Positions 17,171 to 25,686 of a DNA stretch of 39,552 bases are shown here, in pieces. The DNA comes from CAYVXE01 sp964455375. GTDB taxonomy: Bacteria > Zhuqueibacterota > Zhuqueibacteria > Oceanimicrobiales > Oceanimicrobiaceae. The notes below the pieces were generated by a model. That model was not told the origin of the DNA. It made no database searches and saw only the letters and a list, made by a program, of their open reading frames with translations. The position numbers and the translations under genes were made by a program. The stretch is from contig CAYVXE010000034.1 in assembly GCA_964455375.1 (NCBI GenBank), forward strand, positions 1-39,552. Direction: 5' to 3'. Every line of letters starts with the position of its first letter. The first letter of the stretch is position 1.

Positions 17171-17662
17171 ATGAATATCGTTCTAATGATTTTATTGAGC
17201 GTTTTTCTCATGTTCGGTTGTCAGAATCGGGAGCCAAAAGGGCAACAGACTCTCATGGAAAATTTGAAATCGGGTAAGGCGCAACTGGTTAAAATACATG
17301 TAAACGATTCAACACAGGCTGATAGTTTGCGGGAGAAAGGGGTTGAGGTCGTCGTTGTGGAACCGGACTATGTCATTGCAAAGATGACTTTGGGCAAAAG
17401 CGACGTTCTTGCAGACATGCATCTAACTATGACACCGGCAGATGAATCCGATTTGGTGCAACGTCTTGTGCGAATTGCTGTGCAAAATAACGCGCAAGTG
17501 CAGGAATTGGCTGATTTGGGCCTCGATCTGTGGCAAGTAAAAGAAGACTCGGTTATCGCCGGCGCGTACGATAAATATCTGTTTGAGTTAGATGAGCGGG
17601 GGTTCAAGTATGATATTTTAAAACAAAATACAATGGACCAACGAGAAGAAAGTCGAAATTAA
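17171..17662 (+). CDS. Lipoprotein with two tandem repeats, possible carboxypeptidase propeptide-like partner
   Basis: This 163-residue exported lipoprotein has its signal in residues 1-16 and the lipid-bearing cysteine at C17 (LMFGC). The mature part is two copies of a 60-residue unit that align without gaps at an offset of exactly 60: L39/L99, V40/V100, I42/I102, V44/V104, Q49/Q109, L53/L113, G57/G117, D66/D126, and VIA at 68-70 and 128-130. The pattern LVxIxV...Q...L...G(V/L)(E/D)(V/L)...VIA, with a closing L..RGFKYDIL, resembles N-terminal segments found ahead of the catalytic domain in some bacterial M14 carboxypeptidases. The next gene encodes an M14 enzyme lacking such a segment, so a role in trans is plausible. 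That function is inference. Confidence 0.75.
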   Translation: MNIVLMILLSVFLMFGCQNREPKGQQTLMENLKSGKAQLVKIHVNDSTQADSLREKGVEVVVVEPDYVIAKMTLGKSDVLADMHLTMTPADESDLVQRLVRIAVQNNAQVQELADLGLDLWQVKEDSVIAGAYDKYLFELDERGFKYDILKQNTMDQREESRN

Positions 17663-17755
17663 ATAAAGTTTCATACTGAGCAAAGTCGAAGCATAATTTA
17701 AAAACATAATGGGTCGCAGTCTTAGACGCCGCTCAGACTTAAGTAGGAAACTATG
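17663..17755. repeat. Degenerate dispersed repeat, copy 3
   Basis: The sequence resembles 6733-6825 across about 90 bases, and its last 30 bases (17725-17754) match 16691-16720 in inverted orientation. It begins at the base after the lipoprotein stop codon. The following 17756-17929 forms the leader of the carboxypeptidase gene. Confidence 0.5.
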
Positions 17756-17929
17756 TTCGCTAAAGTCCCAACAGCAAGGCAAGTATCGATCAACAACTGC
17801 AGATTTAGGAAATTGTTAATTTGCGGCTTTAGCGCACGAAATTTTTTTGCGTGGCTAAACATTTACCCCTTAAATCGAAATGGAGCCATTTTTTGTAAAA
17901 ATAAACATAGTTCTAAAAAGGAGAATCGT

Positions 17930-18949
17930 GTGAAAAGACATATATCGATCATTGTGGTAGCTATTATTGTACCTTTCATTTTTGGTGGAACGTGTAATCC
18001 GCCGGCAGAGCCCGGCCCTCCGGATGCAGGATTGTACCACACGTACGATGAAATCACGCGGGACTTGCAGGTGTTGCAAAATGCACATCCGGCAATTGCA
18101 AAAGTCTTTGATTTGGGAAAATCCGTCGAAAACAGAACCATCTGGGCTATGAAAATTAGTGACAATGTCGCACAAGAGGAACAGGAAAAAGAAGTTCTCT
18201 TTATCGGCGGGCACCATGCGCGCGAATGGATTGCTGTGGATGTGCCGTTTCTTCTGGCAAAGTATCTGTTGGATAATTATCAGAACAATGAACGTATAAA
18301 AAATTTAGTCGATAACGGCGAGATTTGGATCATCCCGCTGTTGAACCCGGACGGACATCAATACACGATCACCAACAATCGTTTGTGGCGGAAAAATCGC
18401 CGTGACAATGGCGATGGATCTTTTGGCGTAGACTTGAATCGAAATTACGGTTTTCATTGGGGCGGTCCCGGCTCGAGCGGAGATACGTTCAGTGAAACCT
18501 ACCGTGGTCCCTCAGCATTTTCTGAACCGGAAACGCGGGTGATTCGTGATTTTGCGGCGCAGCATAATTTTATCGCCATGTTGAGCTACCACAGTTTTTC
18601 ACAGCTCGTGCTGTATCCGTGGGGGCACACCAACGCTCCGGCTCCGGATAAAAGTCTGCTCAATCAATTAGCCGTGACCATGGGGGACAGTATTTTGGCC
18701 ATTCACAACAAACGCTATACACCGGAACAGAGTTCTGATTTGTACCTTGCAAGTGGTGATGCCACCGACTGGCTTTATGGTGAAAGAACAGCGCCGTCTT
18801 TTACGATCGAATTGCGTCCGGCATCGTCTTTTCCCGGCTTCGAACTTCCTGAAAACGAGATTCAGCCCACGTTTGAAGAGAACCTGCCTGCTGCACTTTT
18901 TCTCATCGACTGGGTGGAGAATGTGAACAGAGTGTCGACGACGCTTTAG
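17930..18949 (+). CDS. M14 zinc carboxypeptidase lipoprotein
   Basis: This exported metallopeptidase removes C-terminal residues from peptides. The start is a GTG at 17930 with AAAGGAGAA about six bases upstream. It gives a clean lipoprotein signal ending FGGTC (C22), whereas a longer frame from 17753 would bury it. All catalytic elements of the family are present: zinc ligands H96 and E99 in GHHAREW, H221 in LSYHSFSQ, R171 in DLNRNYG, Y272 in LYLASGDATDW, and the catalytic base E294 in FTIELRP. At 339 residues it is essentially only signal plus catalytic domain, with no propeptide. The preceding gene encodes a repeat lipoprotein that may substitute for it. Carboxypeptidase T/A2-like specificity is likely, but the exact side-chain preference cannot be read. 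Confidence 0.93.
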   Translation: MKRHISIIVVAIIVPFIFGGTCNPPAEPGPPDAGLYHTYDEITRDLQVLQNAHPAIAKVFDLGKSVENRTIWAMKISDNVAQEEQEKEVLFIGGHHAREWIAVDVPFLLAKYLLDNYQNNERIKNLVDNGEIWIIPLLNPDGHQYTITNNRLWRKNRRDNGDGSFGVDLNRNYGFHWGGPGSSGDTFSETYRGPSAFSEPETRVIRDFAAQHNFIAMLSYHSFSQLVLYPWGHTNAPAPDKSLLNQLAVTMGDSILAIHNKRYTPEQSSDLYLASGDATDWLYGERTAPSFTIELRPASSFPGFELPENEIQPTFEENLPAALFLIDWVENVNRVSTTL

Positions 18950-19100
18950 GCGGGTAGTTGATTCATTTACGGATAGGGGCTGTCTCAAAAGCCATGCAGT
19001 GAGGTCATTCCGATGCGAATAATCTGTCTTTGGGAAAAATGCTTCATCCAATTCATCTCTTCGGTTGGAATGATAAACCTGAGTTTTCTTTTTAGATATT
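18950..19100. other. Intergenic sequence with an imperfect inverted repeat
   Basis: The arms TCATTCC (19005-19011) and GGAATGA (19067-19073) flank degenerate sequence resembling the GTCATT...CGA element at 25172-25274. No coding potential is seen up to the stop codon of the TonB receptor fragment at 19101. Confidence 0.4.
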
Positions 19101-19286
19101 CTAAATGCTCATCGAATTGTGCAGGTCAGACGGGCGATTAGGTACGCCGATGAATTCATGATGCTTGTTGTCGAGAATGTTCTGCACAATGACATTGAAT
19201 CTCACTCCCGGAGCAAATACACCAAAGTCGTAGCCGGCGCCGACATCCCACAGAAAATAATTTTTCACATCACGGACAATGGGGAG
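19101..19286 (-). pseudogene. C-terminal fragment of a TonB-dependent receptor
   Basis: Reading the minus strand from about 19286 to the TAG at 19101 gives a continuous frame containing FLWDVGAGYDFG, then VIVQNILDNKHHEFIGVP. This is the penultimate and last barrel-strand pattern of the receptors in this window; the adjacent gene has TIQNLTDNKHQEMVGAP in the same place. The ending NSMSI lacks the terminal aromatic residue needed for barrel assembly, there is no start codon, and a stop at 19293-19295 lies just upstream. It is a remnant of a duplicated or deleted receptor gene next to an intact one. Confidence 0.8.
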
Positions 19287-19293
19287 GATAGTT

Positions 19294-19337
19294 CAGTTAA
19301 AAAAAATCCCGCCTATTTTTAGGTAGACGGGATTTTT
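19294..19337 (-). terminator. Terminator of the minus-strand TonB receptor gene
   Basis: The arms AAAAATCCCG (19302-19311) and CGGGATTTTT (19328-19337) form a 10-bp stem with an inner CCTA/TAGG helix. On the minus strand a long T run extends the right arm (TTTTTTTTAAC). It lies 24 bases after the stop of the 955-residue receptor. Confidence 0.85.
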
Positions 19338-19360
19338 GAAATCAAATCAAATAAAAACAG

Positions 19361-22228
19361 TTAAAATGATTCAGTCAATCTGAATATCGCCAATCTGCCA
19401 ATTCTGGGTGCTCCAACCATTTCCTGATGTTTGTTGTCTGTCAGGTTTTGGATCGTTAGATTCAGGTTGGTACTTTTGGAAAAGGGCAATTTATAATTGG
19501 CGGTGAGGTCCAATACTGCATAGCTGCTAACCGAACCCACAAAAGCGCCTGTTTGAACCGGAAATGAGTCAACCCAGCGTAAACGGAGATTGCTGTCAAA
19601 TGCCACTTCGTCGTTACGGTAAGTGATCGAACCGCCAAACTTATGTTTTGGAGCATTTAGTGCAATGTTGTCAATACCGTCAAGATTGGCAAAGAAATCT
19701 TTACTGACGAACGAGTAATTACCGGTAATCGTCCAGTTGCGGCTCAGGAAATAGGATAAACTCAGGTCGACACCATAGAAGTCGACATCACCAAAATTGC
19801 GGTAGGTGACCATTACGGCAGTGGGGTCGAAGGCTTCCTGAGGCGTCACCGTGCCGTACGGAATTCCCGCGGCACCTGCAGTGTAAATACCCGTGAGCTC
19901 ATCCACGGCTGAACCGTTGCCATTGCCTCCTGCTGCCGGGTTATCCAAAGCTTGTACAAGAGTGGCAGCGAGAACTGCATTGGCAGGGTCGGCTAAAGAT
20001 GCGCCAAATTGTGCACCAAGAGAAGCTGCCAGCGTTGCCGGATCCAGGAACACGTTTGGTGTCGCGATGAGAAGCGGACTGACAAAATCTTTGATTTTGG
20101 AATAATAGCCATCTATGCCAACAACAAATTTTTTAGCAACGATGCCTTTGTAACCTAATTCCAGTGTTTGCGTGGTTGATTCTTTAAGTTGTGGCACGTC
20201 AAATGGTGTGTCCGGAAAAAAGGTTCCTGTACCGGGGTCAAGGGAGGCCATGACATTGTTGACATTGCTTACAGTGGCCGGAACGAGAGCAAGAACCTGT
20301 CCACCAAGAGCTTGCGCCGTGGCGGCGGGGACTCCCGCGGCGATTAAGCCTGAAACCAATTGCGGGATAAACTTTGATGACACCGCGCCACTACCAATTC
20401 CCCACATGACATTTGTAAAGAACGGATCGTTGAGCTGGATAAAATCGGATTTGGAAAGCCCGGCGGCCGGAGCAAACGGTGAGCGGAACATGAACAAACC
20501 ATTGTCCCCCCTCCTGAAGTTGAAGCCGGAACCCGGAACGCCCTGTACGCGAATATCGAAATTTGGCGAGAAACCAAAAGCAGGAGCAAATGCGGCACCC
20601 GTACCAAATGCATCCGGAGCTTGCAGAAGATCCAGATTTAAATTGATGGATGATGGGTTGCTGAAAGCTTTATTATAGGTGAAGCGAAAGTTGTCTGTGG
20701 GGGTGGGTTTGAACACCAGAGCGGCTCGAGGTGAGAACACGGCATTATCGAGCCTGCTGTGTTTATCCACCCGTCCTGCGGCTACGAATTTGAATTTGGA
20801 ACTTAAGTCTGTTTCGGATTGCAGGTAAGCGCCAATTTCTTCGAAGTTGTCATTATTTTCATTTCTACCGTTAACGGTTTCTTTTGTATCCGGTCGGGTG
20901 AATAAGCCATCAAAGCCGTAGGTAAAGTGCTGTTTTTTGCCAAACTGATAGCTGTGTTGTATTCCTAAGACGAAGAATTTAGATTTATCCTTAACGAGAA
21001 CGCCTGAGCGAAGATTATAAGAATCACCGGCGTCGCTAAAGTTGCCATATCCTTGCACGAACAGATTTTTGTAGGTGAATCTCGCTTGAACATAAGAGTA
21101 TATCCAATCGACCACTTGCGAGGCGCCGATCCCGGTGAGCTCAACGCTGCTTCCACGGTTAAGTCCGCCGGAGAGTATTGCAGTGAAATCGTCCGTTGGC
21201 CGGTAATCAAACCGGACATCTGCGGATAATTTTTCAATATCAAAATTACGTTTGTTTGAAACGAGTCCTGTCGCTGGTGTGGCTCCAGTAGATGAAACAT
21301 TAATTCTGACGATTGAATCCGGTTCGGCGGGGTCTGTATATTTCCAATCGGTGGCCTGGTAATACTGGCCTGAAAATTTGTAACCAAATTTTCCGTTAAT
21401 AGAGCCGGCATGTCGCAGTGACACCATAAACAGGTCCCGTTCGCCACCGCCAACACTTATCTTTGTACCTTCAGAGCCGAAAGGTGACTTTGTTATCATC
21501 TGATAAACACCGTTTGCGGCATTAGGACCGTATAACGCTGAGCCCGGGCCAAGCACGACTTCAGCTCGCTCAATGTCATCGCTTGAGGTCGGGATAAAAT
21601 TGTAAGCGTTAAAACGCAGTCCCGGGACGCGGGCGATACGATTGTCAACAATGACAAGTAAAGCGCCGGAAAATACATTGTTGAATCCGCGCACAACGAC
21701 GTTGGACTGATTCAGACCCGTCGTGGCCATGTCTACTCCCGGTGTTGTTTTTAAATATTCCGTAGGCGTTAAAACTGTTCTTGTTTCAATTTGTTTTGCG
21801 CTAATTACAGCGACATCAGCGGGGGCTTCCAACACTTTTTCAGGCCGTCTGGAAGCCGTGATTGAAATGGGGTTAATTTCGATGCCGGTGGGCTTTAACG
21901 CAATCCTCAATGTTTTGGTTTCACTCGCGGAGAGAACAATGTTTGTGAGTGTTTGTGATTCGTAGCCTATGTAGCTGACCGTCACCGTATACGAACCGGG
22001 TCGTACATTGGTGACTTCGAATGTGCCATCTGAAGATGTTGCTGCGCCGGTTTGAACCGTGCCGGATGTTACGGTTACATTGGCTCCCGGTAGAACTTCA
22101 CCGGTTTCTGCGTCGGTTACGGTGCCTGAAAGAGTTGCCTGCTGAGCAATGACTGAATGTACTGAAAAACAAAAGATACTTGCCAGCATAAGCCCTGTGA
22201 GTAACATAGTAAACTTGATTTTCACCAT
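19361..22228 (-). CDS. TonB-dependent receptor
   Basis: This is a 955-residue outer-membrane receptor for TonB-driven import. The order is: signal peptide ending VHSVIAQQ (about residue 29), a carboxypeptidase-regulatory-like domain (about 32-112), and a plug with SITASRRPEKVLEAPADV, VVVRGFNNVFSG and the signature ERAEVVLGPGSALYGPNAANG. The rest is a beta barrel ending RLAIFRLTESF. Two extracellular-loop regions are alanine- and glycine-rich (around ASLGAQFGASLADPANAV), which makes it longer than its neighbours. A GGGAGG precedes the ATG by about nine bases. It is divergent from, and related to, the receptor at 22561, and belongs to the same subfamily as the one at 30048. The ligand is not deducible; no siderophore or cobalamin genes are near. 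Confidence 0.94.
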   Translation of the reverse strand: MVKIKFTMLLTGLMLASIFCFSVHSVIAQQATLSGTVTDAETGEVLPGANVTVTSGTVQTGAATSSDGTFEVTNVRPGSYTVTVSYIGYESQTLTNIVLSASETKTLRIALKPTGIEINPISITASRRPEKVLEAPADVAVISAKQIETRTVLTPTEYLKTTPGVDMATTGLNQSNVVVRGFNNVFSGALLVIVDNRIARVPGLRFNAYNFIPTSSDDIERAEVVLGPGSALYGPNAANGVYQMITKSPFGSEGTKISVGGGERDLFMVSLRHAGSINGKFGYKFSGQYYQATDWKYTDPAEPDSIVRINVSSTGATPATGLVSNKRNFDIEKLSADVRFDYRPTDDFTAILSGGLNRGSSVELTGIGASQVVDWIYSYVQARFTYKNLFVQGYGNFSDAGDSYNLRSGVLVKDKSKFFVLGIQHSYQFGKKQHFTYGFDGLFTRPDTKETVNGRNENNDNFEEIGAYLQSETDLSSKFKFVAAGRVDKHSRLDNAVFSPRAALVFKPTPTDNFRFTYNKAFSNPSSINLNLDLLQAPDAFGTGAAFAPAFGFSPNFDIRVQGVPGSGFNFRRGDNGLFMFRSPFAPAAGLSKSDFIQLNDPFFTNVMWGIGSGAVSSKFIPQLVSGLIAAGVPAATAQALGGQVLALVPATVSNVNNVMASLDPGTGTFFPDTPFDVPQLKESTTQTLELGYKGIVAKKFVVGIDGYYSKIKDFVSPLLIATPNVFLDPATLAASLGAQFGASLADPANAVLAATLVQALDNPAAGGNGNGSAVDELTGIYTAGAAGIPYGTVTPQEAFDPTAVMVTYRNFGDVDFYGVDLSLSYFLSRNWTITGNYSFVSKDFFANLDGIDNIALNAPKHKFGGSITYRNDEVAFDSNLRLRWVDSFPVQTGAFVGSVSSYAVLDLTANYKLPFSKSTNLNLTIQNLTDNKHQEMVGAPRIGRLAIFRLTESF

Positions 22229-22560
22229 AAGGTTTTCCTCCCAATGTGAAGTGAATAGTGGTTTACAGTTTGAAATGAGTTTTCTTCCTATTTAAATCGA
22301 GGAAGATGCCTGTTGGAATGATAAAAGCGAATGAAATTAGGTTTTTTACGAAAAAAAAGCAAGGAATTTTTTTAAATAAGGAAAATGACCTCAAAAAAAC
22401 ATAATTATTTTGTCGTTAATTGTTAGGATTTGTCGGTATTAAAAAGTGATAAATATATCATGCGCTTGGTATCTAGCTCAATAATTGCAATTCCTTTTAA
22501 GAAATTTTTGAGCACATAGTAATTAGCCTAAAGCGACGACCCCAATTGGTAGGAGGGTGT
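22229..22560. other. Divergent intergenic region between two TonB receptor genes
   Basis: These 332 AT-rich bases must contain promoters in both directions. I can point to ribosome binding sites at each end (minus-strand GGGAGG near 22237-22244; AGGAGGG at 22551-22557), a small palindrome TGATAAATATATCA near 22449-22462, and a near-repeat TTGTCG(T/G)TA. No Fur-box-like or other recognisable operator was found by eye. Confidence 0.5.
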
Positions 22561-25017
22561 ATGCTGTTTTGTAAGGGTTTTAATTGTGGGGAATTTGGGG
22601 GTAAATTTATTTTTTATGTTATTTTTGGCATTGTTTTATGTTACCCCGTAAATGCGTTTTCAAACAGCAATGGATGTATTTCGGGAACCGTTTTAAACGC
22701 CGAAACCGGTAAACCTATCCAAAAAGTAAATATCACTTTAGTGAACACCTCTATGGGTGCCGCTACCGCTGTGTCCGGGAATTATCTGATTAAAAATGTT
22801 CCTCCCGGAACGTATCATCTTCGATTCTCTGCTATTGGATTTAAAACGGTGGATTATCCCGGTGTGCATGTTAAAGAAAATCAACGCATTCATCTCGATG
22901 TTTCCATGTCTGTTGAAATCCTCACGCTGGGAAACGTTTCGGTTGTGGGCGCTTCTCTGCATCGGGAGCGGATTACGGCCGCACCGGCAGCCGTGAGCGT
23001 CGTACCGCAGCAACTGTTGCAGCAATTATCTGGGACCGGACAACTGCCGCAACTACTTGAAACGCTCTCGGGTGCAGATATTGCGCAGAATGGTATAAAT
23101 GATTTTAACGTAAATACCCGTGGATTTAACAGTTCATTGAACCGGCGGGTGCAAGTTTTGTTGGATCACCGGAAAACTGCTACGACATTTTTAGGTGCAC
23201 AGGAATGGAACACCATGAGTTTTGCTAACGCTGATTTGGGAAAAGTGGAGTTTGTCCGCGGTCCCGGTTCAGCTCTTTACGGCGCCAATGCCTTTTCCGG
23301 TGTGCTGAATGTAACCACGCCTGCTCCGAAAGACATTCCCGGAACACGGGTGTCCGTGACGGGGGGTGAACGTAACAGCATGCGCGGCGATGTTCGCTAT
23401 GCAGGTGTCAACGGTCCCTGGAGTTATAAATTTAATTTTGGCGGCATGCGTAGCGATAACTGGACAAAATCCAGGAACATTTCTCAGGAGGATTTAGATA
23501 GGCAGGAATATACCGGCCTGACACCGGAGCTCTTTCCGTTGGACGACAATGATCTCAGCTCCGTTTTTGCGAATCTGCGGGTTGATTACGCACTACAGGA
23601 CAATGGTGTTTTTACGGGGGAAGGCGGTATCGATCAAGCGCAAGACCAGGTTTTTCTCACCGGTATCGGTCGCATACAGGTCGATGAAGTCATTCGGCCC
23701 TGGGCACGGCTGAACTATACATACGAAAATATTTTTACACAAATAGATTACTCCGGCAGGAAAACCATTTCTGGTAACCAGCGTGCGTTGAATACAGGTA
23801 CCATCTCGAAAGAAAATTCGTACAATTTACATATTCAGGTGCGGCAGCACATCCTGCCATCCGCAAGGCTGCGTCTGACCTGGGGAATGGAACAGGAATT
23901 TCAATCTGTAGATGCCGGCAAAACGCTCACGGCTGATTCATACAAAGAAAACCAATCGGCTTTGTTCGGGCAGTTAAAATATTCTTTCGCAGCGGATTGG
24001 TTGTTCATTGCGGCTGGCCGGCTGGACCGAAGTACGTTGCACTCGACACAAATTTCACCCAAAGCAGCGCTGGTGTTTTCACCAAATGCAAACCATTCCT
24101 TCCGCATCAGTGTGAACCGTGCTTTTCAAACCCCGAATTATGCGGAATTTTTTTTACGGGCGGAAACCGGGCCTCCCATCGATTTGATCGTCACAGAAGA
24201 TAGGGTAGAACGCATGGTTGAGTCTGAATTGGGGTTGCAACCGCGTAGTTTGGATTTGCCGCTGAACTTTGACGTGACTCCCTTTTTAGCACTGGGGAAT
24301 GCCGACTTGCAGGTGGAGAAAATCACCGGTTTTGAGACCGGCTATAAGGGGAACATAGCCGATAAGGCGTTTATAACCGTGGATGTCTATTATAATCGAC
24401 TTACGAATTTTATTACGGATTTGCTGCCGAATGTCAATCCTGCGTACCCTGCCTACCGTGTACCGTCTTCTGTGGACCCGCAATTTGTACCGCTCATAGA
24501 AGATGCCCTGCAGCGGCAATTGGGTACAAATTTCCCGCTTCTGGCCGAAATGCCGGACGGTTCTTATGCGTTTGTTCTCTCTTACACCAATGCCGGTAGA
24601 GTTAATGTGAGGGGACTGGAACTGGGTTTAAATTATTATGTGACCAAAGAACTGATGTTTGATTGGAATTACGCCTTTTTCGATTTTGATATAAAAAATC
24701 AGGCCGAAGGCGATAAGTTAATTCCCAACACACCGAAACATAAGTTTAATGCCGGACTTCTTTATCATGACAAAAAACATGGCCTGGAAGCCAGCGGTTA
24801 TGTGAAATATGTGGATGCGTTCGACTGGGCCTCCGGTATTTTCCGTGGCCGTGTTCCGTCGTATTTGTTAGTAGATGTCTCCGGCGGCGTTTGGATCGAG
24901 TCAGACATGCGTTTGGGAGTCATCGTCTCCAATCTGCTGGATAATAAACATTACGAGATGTTTGGCGGGTCACTCAATGGTCGCCGGGCGCTTCTTTCAA
25001 TGACGGTGACGTTTTGA
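22561..25017 (+). CDS. TonB-dependent receptor
   Basis: This is an 818-residue outer-membrane TonB-dependent receptor. ATG 22561 is chosen over an in-frame TTG at 22546 because AGGAGGG lies at 22551-22557. A hydrophobic signal region (about 15-34, GGKFIFYVIFGIVLCY) is followed by a carboxypeptidase-regulatory-like domain (about 38-120), and a plug with VNTRGFNSSLNRRVQVLLD and VEFVRGPGSALYGANAFSG. The barrel ends with ALLSMTVTF, a proper terminal phenylalanine. The N-terminus is unusual in carrying cysteines before the signal core (MLFCKGFNCGEFGG). The gene is head-to-head with a related receptor, so both may answer to shared signals in the intergenic region. Ligand unknown. Confidence 0.93.
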   Translation: MLFCKGFNCGEFGGKFIFYVIFGIVLCYPVNAFSNSNGCISGTVLNAETGKPIQKVNITLVNTSMGAATAVSGNYLIKNVPPGTYHLRFSAIGFKTVDYPGVHVKENQRIHLDVSMSVEILTLGNVSVVGASLHRERITAAPAAVSVVPQQLLQQLSGTGQLPQLLETLSGADIAQNGINDFNVNTRGFNSSLNRRVQVLLDHRKTATTFLGAQEWNTMSFANADLGKVEFVRGPGSALYGANAFSGVLNVTTPAPKDIPGTRVSVTGGERNSMRGDVRYAGVNGPWSYKFNFGGMRSDNWTKSRNISQEDLDRQEYTGLTPELFPLDDNDLSSVFANLRVDYALQDNGVFTGEGGIDQAQDQVFLTGIGRIQVDEVIRPWARLNYTYENIFTQIDYSGRKTISGNQRALNTGTISKENSYNLHIQVRQHILPSARLRLTWGMEQEFQSVDAGKTLTADSYKENQSALFGQLKYSFAADWLFIAAGRLDRSTLHSTQISPKAALVFSPNANHSFRISVNRAFQTPNYAEFFLRAETGPPIDLIVTEDRVERMVESELGLQPRSLDLPLNFDVTPFLALGNADLQVEKITGFETGYKGNIADKAFITVDVYYNRLTNFITDLLPNVNPAYPAYRVPSSVDPQFVPLIEDALQRQLGTNFPLLAEMPDGSYAFVLSYTNAGRVNVRGLELGLNYYVTKELMFDWNYAFFDFDIKNQAEGDKLIPNTPKHKFNAGLLYHDKKHGLEASGYVKYVDAFDWASGIFRGRVPSYLLVDVSGGVWIESDMRLGVIVSNLLDNKHYEMFGGSLNGRRALLSMTVTF

Positions 25018-25324
25018 GCGTTTTGGGGTCATTGCAGGTGCAGTTTAATTTGTAACGTTTTTTCTTCCTGATCTTCTTCTCTTCCTATTGAAGATTTTGT
25101 AACGACCTGAATGATTCACAAGCCTGAATATGATGACCGGACAAGGTATTGTAAAGATGCCAATAAGGATTGTCATTTCGAATCCGGCGTTTTTTGCCGG
25201 ATGAGAAATCTTTCTTTGCTGGACTCGTTGCAGTTACAGATTTCTCGTCAGGCATGCGCCTGACTCGAAATGACCATTCGGCGGAAAAAGCTGAAAAGAA
25301 CCAGAGATTTGTAAATTAATCAGG
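25018..25324. other. Intergenic region with a nested inverted repeat
   Basis: No gene is seen. The T-rich tract at 25059-25068 (CGTTTTTTCTTCC) after the receptor gene is a weak terminator candidate without a clear stem. The region is dominated by the inverted repeat at 25172-25274, listed separately. Confidence 0.5.
25172..25274. repeat. Nested palindromic element of 103 bases
   Basis: The outer arms GTCATTTCGA (25172-25181) and TCGAAATGAC (25265-25274) are perfect. Inside are a hairpin TCCGGC/GCCGGA (25183-25201), second-tier arms GAGAAATCT (25203-25211) and AGATTTCTC (25238-25246), and a hairpin TCAGGC/GCCTGA (25248-25263). Folded, this is a cruciform with one side hairpin on each arm. It resembles the REP- or MITE-like intergenic palindromes common in this group of bacteria. 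Confidence 0.8.
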
Positions 25325-25686
25325 TTAAAGTTTAATACGAATATCCCAAGTGGTCAAGAAAACACGACCGGGTTCAGGCAATTGTTTGACGGTAAACGGA
25401 TTTTTTGCGTTGGGGTGATGATGTAAGTGTTATCCGTCAAATTCAACACGCCCGTGGTCAGTTCCATCCGTTGACACAACTGCCGCCCGCCGGTTAATTC
25501 CGCCGTTACATAGCCATTGGTCGGAGTCTCGTCACGTCGGCTTGCTACTCTATTCTGATCGGCAACGGCATGAAGCGTGTCCTCAAAATATAGTTTTTTA
25601 TTTTTAGAATCGAAACGGAAACCGGAATCAACCCCGAAAGGCGCAATACCCAGAGCCGGTTCTTCCAGGGTATCGTCTTTTCCCCA
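25325..25686 (-). pseudogene. Frameshifted C-terminal fragment of a TonB-dependent receptor
   Basis: The minus strand directly after the symporter stop reads, in one frame, LEEPALGIAPFGVDSGFRF, then VADQNRVAS, DETPTNGYVTAEL and MELTTGVLNLTDNTY. After a one-base shift near 25423 it continues HHHPNAKNPFTVKQLPEPGR and VFLTTWDIRIKL to a TAA at 25325. These are the closing barrel strands of a TonB receptor of the type with an R-V-A-S...ETPT-G-Y motif. A single missing base in TAC-CAT-CAT would explain the shift. The fragment has no start codon. It differs from the intact receptors in this window, so it comes from another receptor lineage. Confidence 0.8.

Noticed and set aside
17753..17929. N-terminal extension of the carboxypeptidase gene
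   Set aside because: The extra 59 residues would place the lipoprotein signal in the middle of the protein; the GTG at 17930 has a good ribosome binding site.
20172..20678. Open frame of 168 codons antisense to the TonB receptor
   Set aside because: It overlaps the alanine/glycine-rich loop region of the receptor, where GC-rich codons open other frames.
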